Below are positions 53,697 through 62,498 of a stretch of DNA of 64,000 nt, in pieces; the first letter of the stretch is position 1; each line of letters begins with the position of its first letter. The stretch spans positions 3,472,001 to 3,536,000 of the forward strand of contig CP118523.1 in assembly GCA_029227815.1 (NCBI GenBank), given 5' to 3'. A model generated the notes under the pieces. That model had not been told where the DNA came from, ran no database searches, and saw only the letters and a list, made by a program, of their open reading frames with translations. Made by a program: the position numbers and the translations under genes. The stretch comes from Clostridiaceae bacterium M8S5 (GTDB lineage: Bacteria; Bacillota; Clostridia; Tissierellales; MCWD3).

Positions 53697-55124
53697 TTAA
53701 TAATTTAATAATAATGTCTTAACAATGACAGGAACTACCTTACCATTAGCTACTGAGTTACCTATATCAATATAATCACCATTCTCTACATGAACACTGT
53801 CAATACAAACAACTTCTTTCTTGTAACCCACTCTTGCTTTAAGAGTTTGTCCTAATACTTTTGCCATATCACTTTCTACTATGATGATTATAGGATAATC
53901 TTTTTCTATAATTTCTTTCATCCCGCTTATTATGCTATCTGAAAGCTGTGTGATGTAATTGAAACTAGCACCTTTTTTGCCTTCAAATGCTAAGGCAATT
54001 AACTGTGCATCGTTTTCAACTTGAAACCAACTAATTTTATCTTTGATAATCTGACTTATCTTTTCTAAAGGTAGTGATTCTTCTTGCAGGCTGAGTTTTA
54101 TTATGGGAACATTTTTTATCGGTAAAACATTTTCATCAAATGTAATAGTACTTCCACTTATATCTGTTGTATGCGTTCCAGCTCCAATAACTGTTGCTCT
54201 TATTGTTTCACTAGATACTAAAATAGGCTTTTCTTTTAATATGTTTCCATTCTTAATGCTTCGACCTAGTAGTATTCCTATGTCCCCATAACAAAAATCA
54301 TTAGAAGAATCACTTATATCTATACAATCAGCCACACCACCTGAGAATGATACATAATCTATATTGTAATCTCTTCTTAGGTCATGGTCTGTTGTAATCA
54401 AATCTAGTTCTTTTGACTTTTGTTTTATCCCTAAAACTTCCTCTAGTATTTCCTCCATACGATTTGTTATTTTTTTAAGTTTTTCTATTGAAATAGTACT
54501 TCCTTCTTGCAATGTTATTCCTATACTCATTGCTAGTTTTTTTATCTTGTCTGATGCATAGAGGATTCTTCTGTCTCTATCTAGTTTTATGAGTCTTCCA
54601 CCTATATCAAGGCACGCTGTATCTATTACCTCTCCATCTCTAAAAACTGCTATATTGGTTGTTCCTCCACCTATGTCCAAATTAACTACTGTACTGGATC
54701 TGTCTTTTGATATTTTAGCTGCATTTGCACCTTTACCTGCTATAATCCCTTCTAATGCTGGTCCTGCTGTAGCTACTACAAAATCACCTGCAAGACCACT
54801 CAATGTCTTTAATACCTGTGAAGCATTTTCTTTTCTTGCTGTTTCTCCTGTTATGATAACTGCTCCTGTATCTACATCTGCTGGTTTTATATTTGCTTTT
54901 ACATACTCTTTTTCTATCAACTTTCTCACTTCATCTGTATCTATTTCTGTAAGCGATTTTAATGGCGTGAAATATATTTCACTTCGATATATTACAGCTT
55001 TGTCTACAATCTTTATGCATGGAACACTTACCATTGAAGCTGTATTTCGTATTGTAAGTTTACTAAACACTAGTTGTGTAGTAGATGTTCCTATGTCTAT
55101 ACCAACACTAAGCATTTGCTCCAT
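53697..55124 (-). CDS. eutA: Ethanolamine ammonia-lyase reactivase EutA
   Basis: The 475-residue ATPase of actin/Hsp70 type (SVGIDIGTSTTQLVF, VVNLDIGGGTTNIAVFRDG, VSFSGGVADCIDI) swaps damaged cobalamin out of the ammonia-lyase for fresh adenosylcobalamin. The ATG follows AAGGAGGAACTATA. Its leader (55158-55230) contains an ANTAR-type double hairpin and an intrinsic terminator, so expression of eutA and the genes after it depends on EutV. Confidence 0.95.
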   Translation of the reverse strand: MEQMLSVGIDIGTSTTQLVFSKLTIRNTASMVSVPCIKIVDKAVIYRSEIYFTPLKSLTEIDTDEVRKLIEKEYVKANIKPADVDTGAVIITGETARKENASQVLKTLSGLAGDFVVATAGPALEGIIAGKGANAAKISKDRSSTVVNLDIGGGTTNIAVFRDGEVIDTACLDIGGRLIKLDRDRRILYASDKIKKLAMSIGITLQEGSTISIEKLKKITNRMEEILEEVLGIKQKSKELDLITTDHDLRRDYNIDYVSFSGGVADCIDISDSSNDFCYGDIGILLGRSIKNGNILKEKPILVSSETIRATVIGAGTHTTDISGSTITFDENVLPIKNVPIIKLSLQEESLPLEKISQIIKDKISWFQVENDAQLIALAFEGKKGASFNYITQLSDSIISGMKEIIEKDYPIIIIVESDMAKVLGQTLKARVGYKKEVVCIDSVHVENGDYIDIGNSVANGKVVPVIVKTLLLNY

Positions 55125-55157
55125 TATAGTTCCTCCTTATTTACGTCTATAAAAACA

Positions 55158-55230
55158 CAAAGGAGCCAAAAAAATATTATTAAATATTTCTTTGGCTCCT
55201 TTGCCTTTATATAAACACTCCATTGTGTCT
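55158..55230 (-). promoter_or_regulatory. ANTAR (EutV) antitermination target before eutA
   Basis: On the minus strand two hairpins occur in tandem: AGACAC-[AATGGA]-GTGTTT (55230-55213) and GGC-[AAAGGA]-GCC (55205-55194). Both hexaloops have A at 1 and G at 4, the ANTAR recognition rule. The second hairpin overlaps the 5' arm of a 13-bp terminator stem (CAAAGGAGCCAAA, 55203-55158) followed by a T-rich stretch (TGTTTTT), so binding EutV would block termination. The first stem begins 3 bp after the eutW stop. Confidence 0.88.
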
Positions 55231-55232
55231 AT

Positions 55233-56642
55233 TTATTCACTTTTAAAGTCAAACATTGTTCTAGTTCCTTTTGGACTGGATTCTATGATTAGATGCCCTG
55301 ATAGTTTATCTTTTACTATCTGCTCAACTATCTTTTGTCCAAGATGTCCTTTACTAGCTGACTGAGTATTGAACCCAACTCCATTATCTATTACTGATAT
55401 ACTGGAATATAGACATCCTTTTTGTATTAATATCTCTATGTTCCCTTCTTCTCTATCTGCAAAGCCATGATCTACTGAATTTTGTAGTAGCTCATTTACT
55501 ATCAGCGCAATGGATGTGGCTTTATCAGAGTTAACTGTGATACTATCACCTATGACTTTTATCTGTATGTTTTTGCCAGGTGGTATACTGTAAACAGTTG
55601 TTGTATCTTTTAACCTAGACAATATCGTTTTTATATCTATATCATCAACACCTTTTTGCGCGAGAAGCTCGTGAGTTATTGCTATGCTAAGTATACGACT
55701 TATGCTCTCGTTAAAGGCTTTTTTTACTACTTTATTATCAATCCTTCTCGATTGTAAATTCAATAGACTAGCTATAGTCTGTAAATTATTCTTCACTCTA
55801 TGATGTATTTCTTTTATTGCAACTGATCTTAATATTAATTCTTTTTCTTTTTGTTTTACATCTGTATTGTCTTTTATAAACATCACTACACCGTTTATCT
55901 TATCTTTATGTTTTAAAAATGCATATTTTGTCTGTAAGCATAAATTACCGACTATCACTTCGCATACTTCAAAGGTTGAATCTTTCATTATTTTTTCAAA
56001 AGATATTCCCCCCAGTACTAGATTATCAAAACCCATGCCTACTATGTTATCTCTATACCCTAGCTTTCTATAAAGATTAATTGCCCCAGGGTTAGCATAT
56101 GTCGCTATCTTGTTTTTATTAAATATTACAATTGCTTCGTTTATATGTTTAGTTATATTATCTTCCTGATCTTTAAAGGTTAAGAGTGTCTCACTAAGAT
56201 GCTCAGTTGTCTCTGAAAGTAGTTCCATTTGCCTTGATTGAGCTAAATGTTGTGTAACATCCTCTTCCATAATCAATACTCCGATAGTCTTTTCTTTATC
56301 GTTTTTTATTGGAATTGTATTTTGTATGACCGTTTTGTTTTCTTGTGTTATAGCTTTTAAATCTCTCGTAGCCATCCCTACTTCAAGAGTTCTAAGTGCA
56401 GCGGGTTCATTTAATCTGTATGCTAGCTGTCCTACAACGGATGATTCATACATTGATTTGCCTGTTGAAGGTTTTGCTTCTGCAACTACTATCGCTACGT
56501 CTGAATCTTTTATTAAACAGTCTATAAAAACATCTGCTCTAACAAGGTCTGCTATCATAGGAAGCATATTAGCTATTTGTTTTAACTTATCTATCTCTAA
56601 ATCTGATAGCCTTGTGTATTTTTTACATAGTTGCTCTATCAT
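55233..56642 (-). CDS. eutW: Ethanolamine sensor histidine kinase EutW
   Basis: The 469-residue kinase has an N-terminal sensing part (about 1-150), a PAS-like region (about 165-270), the HisKA_2 box with EIHHRVKNNLQTIASLLNLQ and a HATPase_c domain (ALIVNELLQNSVDHGFADRE, VIDNGVGF). It is soluble. EutW autophosphorylates with ethanolamine and passes phosphate to EutV. The start is ATG 56642, because GGAG lies 8 nt before; the GTG nine bases earlier overlaps the RBS. It is 22 bp after eutV. Confidence 0.94.
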   Translation of the reverse strand: MIEQLCKKYTRLSDLEIDKLKQIANMLPMIADLVRADVFIDCLIKDSDVAIVVAEAKPSTGKSMYESSVVGQLAYRLNEPAALRTLEVGMATRDLKAITQENKTVIQNTIPIKNDKEKTIGVLIMEEDVTQHLAQSRQMELLSETTEHLSETLLTFKDQEDNITKHINEAIVIFNKNKIATYANPGAINLYRKLGYRDNIVGMGFDNLVLGGISFEKIMKDSTFEVCEVIVGNLCLQTKYAFLKHKDKINGVVMFIKDNTDVKQKEKELILRSVAIKEIHHRVKNNLQTIASLLNLQSRRIDNKVVKKAFNESISRILSIAITHELLAQKGVDDIDIKTILSRLKDTTTVYSIPPGKNIQIKVIGDSITVNSDKATSIALIVNELLQNSVDHGFADREEGNIEILIQKGCLYSSISVIDNGVGFNTQSASKGHLGQKIVEQIVKDKLSGHLIIESSPKGTRTMFDFKSE

Positions 56643-56664
56643 ATTTATCACTCCAATAATACAC

Positions 56665-57240
56665 CTAAGATTTACTATTTAACAGTATGGCATTTGCTAT
56701 TTGTCTCATTGAGCATCTTTTGTTCATACTCAATTTTCTTATCCTGTTGTATGCGCTTTCTTCTGTCAAACCATATGTGTCTATTAGTACACCTTTTGCT
56801 TTTTCTATAATCTTTCTGTCTTCTACTTGTTTTTTAGCTTTAAGTGCATCTTTTTTTATGGATTCTATTTGCTTACTTTTTGATAGAGCTATTTCTATTG
56901 CTGGCAATAAGCTTCTATCATTAATTGGTTTTACTAAATATCCCATAACGCCTAAATTTTTCGCTTCTTCTACAAATTCTTGTCCACTATATGCAGTAAG
57001 CAATATAACGCAATTTGTAAGCTTTTCCTGTGAAATAATCTTTGCAGCCTTTAATCCATTTAAAAGTGGCATTTTAACATCCATGAGTATCAAATCTGGC
57101 TTGAATTCACGACACATTTCAATAGCATCAAATCCATCAGCGACTGTAGCCACGACGTTGTAGCCAGCATCTTCTAATATTTCGCTTAGGTCCATTCTAG
57201 TAACAGGCTCATCATCGGCTATTACTACTGTTCTTGTCAT
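56665..57240 (-). CDS. eutV: ANTAR-domain response regulator EutV
   Basis: The 191-residue protein has a receiver domain (about 1-120; VVIADDEPVTRMDLSEIL with the acidic pair, DLILMDVKMPLLNG with phospho-Asp, Lys in GYLVKPIND) and an ANTAR RNA-binding domain (about 128-188; EKAKGVLIDTYGLTEESAYN, RKLSMNKRCSMRQIANAIL). Phosphorylated by EutW, it dimerises and holds open paired hairpins in eut leaders to prevent termination. Two matching targets are in this window. The ATG follows AAAGGAGGATAAT. Confidence 0.96.
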   Translation of the reverse strand: MTRTVVIADDEPVTRMDLSEILEDAGYNVVATVADGFDAIEMCREFKPDLILMDVKMPLLNGLKAAKIISQEKLTNCVILLTAYSGQEFVEEAKNLGVMGYLVKPINDRSLLPAIEIALSKSKQIESIKKDALKAKKQVEDRKIIEKAKGVLIDTYGLTEESAYNRIRKLSMNKRCSMRQIANAILLNSKS

Positions 57241-57270
57241 ATTATCCTCCTTTATTAATCAGCAATTAAT

Positions 57271-57699
57271 TTATATGCTTTTTAAATAACTCTTTATATC
57301 ATCTATACCTTTATTGTTATATGAGCTGACCTCAAATATTTGATCAACCCCTGCTAAATACAAGCTATTTTTATGGAATTCCATGTTTTCGGACTTTAAA
57401 TCAGTTTTTGTTATTATACCTATTGTGGGTTTGTTAAAAACCGAGGCAAAGCTAGGTGGATAGAGTGATCTTTCGTCCGTAGAATCAATTATAAATCCAA
57501 TAACATCACAGTCATAAGAAGCAGTTATTAATGCTGTATATAAGCGAGGATTCTCTAGATATTCTCCAGGTGTATCTAGTATGCTGTTATTAAACTCCAT
57601 TGCTTGCGTTTTTTTATATTCTATTTTCTCTTTATTCATAACTTGAGTTAATGTCGATTTACCACTTCCTGAACGCCCTATTAGTATTATCTTTCTCAT
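57271..57699 (-). CDS. eutP: Small GTPase-like protein EutP
   Basis: The 142-residue protein has a P-loop GRSGSGKST (residues 8-16), the switch region LDTPGEYLENPRLY and the base motif TKTD (IGIITKTDLKSE). This is the EutP/PduV Ras-like GTPase family; an acetate kinase activity has also been reported for EutP. The ATG follows a modest GGGGTGAACTT. It lies between eutS and eutV in the first eut transcript. Confidence 0.93.
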   Translation of the reverse strand: MRKIILIGRSGSGKSTLTQVMNKEKIEYKKTQAMEFNNSILDTPGEYLENPRLYTALITASYDCDVIGFIIDSTDERSLYPPSFASVFNKPTIGIITKTDLKSENMEFHKNSLYLAGVDQIFEVSSYNNKGIDDIKSYLKSI

Positions 57700-57724
57700 A
57701 AGTTCACCCCATATTCATCGCTAA

Positions 57725-58072
57725 TTATGATTTAGTTATTTTTGCAGGTGTGAAAGCTAAGGTGTTTTCTAATACGTTCATCACTTCTCTTAGCGCTGAT
57801 TCTACACTTGATACATCTCCAACAATAACCAGCGATCCACTAAATCTATCAATAAATCCAATCTCTACTCCAGCGGCTTTAGTTGCAACATCCGCTGCTA
57901 TTATGGCAGCTTCACTAGGTGTAATAGTAAGAATACCTATTGCATCGCTATATTCAACTGGAAGACCTATCTTTTTATAGATATTTCTTTGTGGGTTTGC
58001 TATTAAATGCGCTAATGTAACCTGTTTACCAGGAACATATTCCTGTATAACTCTTTGTTTTGTTTCCTGCAT
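57725..58072 (-). CDS. eutS: BMC-H shell protein EutS
   Basis: The 115-residue protein is the circularly permuted, bent-hexamer shell protein EutS/PduU type ([60 protein letters not shown]). The start is ATG 58072 (MQETKQRV) behind AAAGGTG; a GTG nine bases earlier is part of the RBS. It is the first gene of the cluster, right after the ANTAR leader and promoter. Confidence 0.95.
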   Translation of the reverse strand: MQETKQRVIQEYVPGKQVTLAHLIANPQRNIYKKIGLPVEYSDAIGILTITPSEAAIIAADVATKAAGVEIGFIDRFSGSLVIVGDVSSVESALREVMNVLENTLAFTPAKITKS

Positions 58073-58121
58073 AATTATCACCTTTCTAATGTTTATGTGT
58101 AGAATACTTGAGTGAAAAAAA

Positions 58122-58195
58122 ACGCTCGCTAAAAACGTGTTATCGTTTCCATGCGAGCGTCATTGCTCTATATCTATCGCACCCCATTGTGCGAT
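58122..58195 (-). promoter_or_regulatory. ANTAR (EutV) antitermination target before eutS
   Basis: On the minus strand the first hairpin is ATCGCAC-[AATGGG]-GTGCGAT (58195-58176) and the second GAGC-[AATGAC]-GCTC (58168-58155). Both hexaloops have A1 and G4. The second hairpin's 3' arm is part of the terminator 5' arm ACGCTCGC (58160-58153), which pairs with GCGAGCGT (58129-58122) and runs into eight T. This is the classic EutV-controlled leader. Confidence 0.93.
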
Positions 58196-58210
58196 TTATT
58201 TCTTGACCCG

Positions 58211-58239
58211 ATTATATCAAATATAATCCTTTAAGTCAA
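58211..58239 (-). promoter_or_regulatory. SigA promoter of the eut cluster
   Basis: On the minus strand TTGACT (58239-58234), a 17-bp spacer and TATAAT (58216-58211) form a near-consensus promoter. It fires just before the first ANTAR hairpin, so control is expected at antitermination rather than initiation. Confidence 0.88.
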
Positions 58240-58278
58240 CTGAGATTTTTTTCAAGTAAATCACCTTGAAATTACATA

Positions 58279-58953
58279 TCAACTTATTATATTTTTCTTT
58301 TCTTCTATAAAAGATATCGTCATTATAGGATATACATACCATGTAATTACCAATACTGTTGTCCATAAGAGCATAATTTGTTTAATGCCTATTGCAAATA
58401 AAATGAATGTAATTATACAACTTAAGCCATTTAGTAAAAATCCTCTTGCTACCCATTTGCCTCTAATTGAATTATTAAAGCAAAATGCAATAAATATATT
58501 TGAGATTCCAAAGAAAAACGTCCACCCTAGTATATTAAGAACAGAGACAGGAGAATCAAAATTAAATTGAACTAAATACTCTAATCCTTTTAATGCCCCT
58601 TTATTTATACCTACTCTAACACTAGTCCATTGAATGTAATAGTTAGCACTTGATAATAAAAGAAAGATTATCGCAAAACATACCCCGATATTAGCAAGTA
58701 TTTTCCTCTTTTCACTGACATATCTATTGATAACTAATGATATTATTAAGTATAGAAACGACTGGCAAAATGCCAATATCTGTATGACGACTAATAATCC
58801 CTTATACATCCCCTTATACTGTAATACAAAATCATATACCCCATTCCAAGGTTTTGCTGGAAACATTGTAAGAAATACGATATATACAACCAAGTACAAA
58901 TATCCATTTATGCTCTGCATCAATGTTGACCAATATCCAATTTTTCTAGTCAT
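58279..58953 (-). CDS. Hypothetical polytopic membrane protein
   Basis: The 224-residue protein has about six TM segments and starts MTRKIGYWSTLMQSINGYLY, then LVVYIVFLTMFPA. It has no recognised family. It is monocistronic or loosely linked to the lipoprotein gene upstream (52 bp gap). The ATG at 58953 follows GGGGGAGGATATG. Location in the inner membrane is clear; no function is claimed. Confidence 0.75.
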   Translation of the reverse strand: MTRKIGYWSTLMQSINGYLYLVVYIVFLTMFPAKPWNGVYDFVLQYKGMYKGLLVVIQILAFCQSFLYLIISLVINRYVSEKRKILANIGVCFAIIFLLLSSANYYIQWTSVRVGINKGALKGLEYLVQFNFDSPVSVLNILGWTFFFGISNIFIAFCFNNSIRGKWVARGFLLNGLSCIITFILFAIGIKQIMLLWTTVLVITWYVYPIMTISFIEEKKNIIS

Positions 58954-59005
58954 ATCCTCCCCCTATACTAAGAATAAGCTATTTTTTCTATATGTTTTAA
59001 AGTTG

Positions 59006-59866
59006 TTATTTCTTGTTACTAAGTAGTTTAGTTACGACTTTAGGTATTTTAGCATATCCGGCTTCGTGTCCACCTTCTACTGCTATCACATTGACATTCT
59101 TAGATTTTAAAAACTTTATTTCTTTATTTGTTAATCTACCTACTGATTCATCATCTTTGCTATATATATAGGTCACTTTAGACAAATCATGATTCTTTAG
59201 CTTTTTTGTATATCTGTTATAACTAAGGCCTGCTGCTAGTTTAGACATATTCTTTGAAAGAGGTTCATCTTCTATATCTTCTGAGACAAATACTTCTCCA
59301 TTAATGAACATTCCTCCATCTCCTCTTGAGAAATTTTCCCATGTTTCTTCATTAATATCTAATCTTCCAACTGCTAGAATAATGTTATCTGCTATATTCA
59401 CGCCTCTTTCAAATATTAATTCCTGTACTATAAATGCTCCAAATGAAGCACCTATAATATGAATTTTTTTGCCCTGCTCTTTAAAATACTCTACAACTTT
59501 GTATAGATACTCTACACTTTCTTCATCATATTGTATAGCTTTTTCAAAAGGTATCTCTTCATCTAAAAATTTCTCTGGATTTCTAGTTTGCACCTGTTCT
59601 ACGTTGACCATCATAATTTTTTTATCTATTTGCTCTTTTTTTATAAGGTTATACTCTTCTTTACTTAACTTTGTATCTGGCCCTCCCTGAGCATTAATGA
59701 TAACTGTATCACTATTGATGTCTCCTTCGATATAACAAAGTTCTCTAATGTCTTTTGGTATTTTACTTTCATTTTTGCTAAGTATATTACTAAATCTACA
59801 TCCTGATACTAAGATTGATAATATCAATGTTAATACCAAAGATGTTTTAATGGTCTTCTTTAGCAT
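59006..59866 (-). CDS. Lipoprotein with alpha/beta-hydrolase fold
   Basis: The 286-residue protein has a lipoprotein signal: basic start MLKKTIKTS, a hydrophobic stretch and the lipobox LVSGC (Cys about residue 23). The mature part has a nucleophile-elbow-like GASFGAFIVQELIF, an Asp region (TYIYSKDDESVGRL) and a late His in VEGGHEAGYAKI, consistent with an alpha/beta hydrolase. It is anchored on the outer face of the membrane and may cleave an ester or peptide. The ATG at 59866 follows AGGGGGTTATTTATTTA. Confidence 0.8.
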   Translation of the reverse strand: MLKKTIKTSLVLTLILSILVSGCRFSNILSKNESKIPKDIRELCYIEGDINSDTVIINAQGGPDTKLSKEEYNLIKKEQIDKKIMMVNVEQVQTRNPEKFLDEEIPFEKAIQYDEESVEYLYKVVEYFKEQGKKIHIIGASFGAFIVQELIFERGVNIADNIILAVGRLDINEETWENFSRGDGGMFINGEVFVSEDIEDEPLSKNMSKLAAGLSYNRYTKKLKNHDLSKVTYIYSKDDESVGRLTNKEIKFLKSKNVNVIAVEGGHEAGYAKIPKVVTKLLSNKK

Positions 59867-59881
59867 TAAATAAATAACCCC

Positions 59882-60343
59882 CTATTCATCAAACGGTTTA
59901 TTTAAGCTCTTGGTCCCTACTAATACAAATCTTCCATCCTTAATTATATCTACATATTCTCCATCTCTTTTAACAGCTGATATAAACTTTATTGAATGAT
60001 AAGGTATCGTTATATCTGTATGAATGTTAGTATAAGCTTTACTTTTATCTTCTTTTCTGATTATAGATTTTTCATTATCTCTAGCTGTTATTTCTTTGTT
60101 ATTCAAAAGATTGTAAACTGGATTATCCTCTGACCATGCATAGCATGTATCACCTATAGCAAAATGTGGTCCCATCTTTTCTACTATTAATATAGGTAAT
60201 TTTTTAATGATTCCGTATTTTTCAGCTATAACATAAGCCAAAGTATTTGTTCCTATTGCAAATTCTCCAATAGGTAATGTATCATGTGGGAATAATAGAT
60301 CTTCATGTACATAGTTTTTGTTATCTTCTTCTTTTTCATTCTA
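59882..60343 (-). pseudogene. Truncated tandem copy of M29 aminopeptidase C-terminus
   Basis: From about 60343 to 59882 the frame reads KEEDNKNYVHEDLLFPHDTL on to GTKSLNKPFDE, about 75-80% identical to the last ~150 residues of the M29 aminopeptidase gene just upstream (60386). It contains the metal ligands His (LFPHDTL) and His/Asp (GPHFAIGD) but lacks all the N-terminal 530 residues. Its frame is closed by TAG just before the homology, and no RBS is present. It is a remnant of a tandem duplication, mostly deleted. Confidence 0.85.
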
Positions 60344-60385
60344 CCGTCAAACACATATATTCTCCCTTGTACACTATTAACTATT

Positions 60386-62428
60386 TTATTGCTTATCAAA
60401 AGGCTCATTTAGTGCTTCTGTTCCCTTTAGTACAAATCTACCGTCTTTTATTATATCAATATATTCGCCATCCTTAGTAACTGATGATATAAATTCTATT
60501 GCATAGTATGGTATCGTTATATCTGTATGACGATTTGTATATGCCTTATTTTTATCTTCTTTTCTCAATAATGATTTTTCATTATCTCTAGCTGTTATTT
60601 CTTTTTCATTTAGTAAATTATATACTGGATTATCTTCAACCCACGCATAGCATGTATCACCTATAGCAAAATGTGGTCCCATTTTTTCAACAATCAATAT
60701 AGGAAGCTTGTCAATAATACCGTATTTTTCAGCTGTAACATATGCTAATGTATTAGTCCCTATTGCAAACTCTCCCATAGGTAATGTATCATGCGGGAAT
60801 AAGAGATTTTCTTTTATATAGCTTTTATTATCTTCTTCTTTTTCAAAATTTGCACACGAATAATCTGAAACATATCCGTCTTTAAACTCTATTTTAAAAT
60901 CAATATACTTTAGCCCATCTAAGAAAACCTCTTCTATATGCAACAATCCATTTGTTCCATTTAGTCTTGGTGAAGTAAATACTTCTCCTAATGGTATATT
61001 AACATCAGCTCCACAATTAAAGAAATTAGTTTGCTTACTAGGATCTGATAGTTCTTGCATATTAACCTTCAAATCCGTTAAATTAGCGCCTTTTCCTTTG
61101 ATATGAACATGCTCTCCTTTATCAAGCACATCAATCATAGCCTGTTGAATTATTTCATTTTCACTATTACCAATCATATTAACCTTTAATATATCATCAA
61201 AAATTTCCTCAAAGTTGTCTCCAATAGCTGGCGTTGGAAAAGCTATAATACTAAAGCTAGTTTCTACCTCTGGAATGTATTGCTCCATTATTTCTGATCT
61301 GAATATTCTGTTTTTTGATACTAATTCTGTCTGTTCTTTTGAAAATTTAAGTACTTCTTCTTTTTTCTCTGGTGCAAAAGGTTCTTCTCCAAACGTTTCA
61401 ACTATTACTACTCCAGCATATTCTTTAAGCATGCCTTTTGATTCTTCCAAAGTTTTCTTGAGTGAATTTTGCATCTCCTCTAGGAACCCTTCATCCAACA
61501 ATAAAGCTTCTTTGAATTTATGGTCATACTGATATTGTTTGTTTGCTGGCGTTGAACTAACTCTTGCCACTAATACATCCAATCCTTTGTCTTTAAAGCT
61601 TTTGATAACATATTTAATCATCTTTTCATGACCCAAATTACATATTACTCTAACTACAGTTCTATCATTTCTATCTTTGTTTTCTGTCTCATATCCCCTA
61701 AGATATGCTTCTGCCATAGTATTAGCTAATGTTATAAGCTTTTCGTCTGAACACTTTTGTAAAAACTTAGCCGTTTTTATTTCGTTCTCAGTTACTCTTG
61801 TACCAAATCTGTAAAGATATCTTATATCTGATAAACTATCATATAGGTTATTGTAAAAGCTATCATCCTTATTATATCCTTCAATTAAACTAATCCTTTT
61901 ATCTCTATCTGCATACATAAGTTTATATTTTCTGTATATCTTTAATAATTCTTCGTAGTTTAGTGGATTATTGCTAACATATTCATACATTTCTATAAAT
62001 AATCTATTGTATCTCTCCATTTCAAATATCTTGTGCTTATATGCATACTGTATATAATTTCTAAATTCTACATAAACACTAGATAAAAATTGACCAAATT
62101 TATCCCCAAGTTCTTTAACTGCATAAGCTGGATTTGCATAGCTAGTTTTGTAGTTTTCAGGTAGAAGCTCCTCGTATAGTTCATTATTTTCTTTTTGCAA
62201 TACTTCTATGTCATTATCAAAATATTCTTCATTCAAACGATTTTCTAATGACGTCATTTTAATTATAAGTTTTCCTGCTTTATTAAAGTAAATGTTAAAA
62301 TTAGATTTATCGCCTTCAACTAGTTTTTCAGTATTGGTAACTATTGTCTTTATTTTACCAACTGTTTCGTTATAGCTAGCTTCAAATTTGTTATTTTCCT
62401 GTAAAAACATTTTGTTAATATTTCTCAT
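60386..62428 (-). CDS. M29 family aminopeptidase
   Basis: The 680-residue protein has the M29 metal-binding set in its C-terminal half: Glu in VVIVETFGEEPF, Glu in IPLGEVFTSPR, His in NGLLHIEEVF, His in LFPHDTLPMGEF and His/Asp in EKMGPHFAIGDTCY. It has an N-terminal extension of about 200 residues compared with the 400-residue thermophilic M29 enzymes; that part is charged and helical. It is a cytosolic leucyl-type aminopeptidase. The ATG at 62428 follows GGAGGTATTGTT. A truncated copy of its C-terminus lies just downstream. Confidence 0.9.
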   Translation of the reverse strand: MRNINKMFLQENNKFEASYNETVGKIKTIVTNTEKLVEGDKSNFNIYFNKAGKLIIKMTSLENRLNEEYFDNDIEVLQKENNELYEELLPENYKTSYANPAYAVKELGDKFGQFLSSVYVEFRNYIQYAYKHKIFEMERYNRLFIEMYEYVSNNPLNYEELLKIYRKYKLMYADRDKRISLIEGYNKDDSFYNNLYDSLSDIRYLYRFGTRVTENEIKTAKFLQKCSDEKLITLANTMAEAYLRGYETENKDRNDRTVVRVICNLGHEKMIKYVIKSFKDKGLDVLVARVSSTPANKQYQYDHKFKEALLLDEGFLEEMQNSLKKTLEESKGMLKEYAGVVIVETFGEEPFAPEKKEEVLKFSKEQTELVSKNRIFRSEIMEQYIPEVETSFSIIAFPTPAIGDNFEEIFDDILKVNMIGNSENEIIQQAMIDVLDKGEHVHIKGKGANLTDLKVNMQELSDPSKQTNFFNCGADVNIPLGEVFTSPRLNGTNGLLHIEEVFLDGLKYIDFKIEFKDGYVSDYSCANFEKEEDNKSYIKENLLFPHDTLPMGEFAIGTNTLAYVTAEKYGIIDKLPILIVEKMGPHFAIGDTCYAWVEDNPVYNLLNEKEITARDNEKSLLRKEDKNKAYTNRHTDITIPYYAIEFISSVTKDGEYIDIIKDGRFVLKGTEALNEPFDKQ

Positions 62429-62498
62429 AACAATACCTCCACTTTATTATAAACTTGATATGTAATGACTATCTCCTAGATGGTCTAGCAGATCTTTT

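Noticed and set aside
54589-55152. 187-codon open frame antisense to eutA
   Set aside because: Shadow of the eutA frame in AT-rich sequence; hydrophobic nonsense composition and no RBS.
59882-60241. 119-codon ORF as an intact small gene
   Set aside because: Homology with the M29 C-terminus starts about 100 bp upstream of its ATG and there is no RBS, so it is a remnant.
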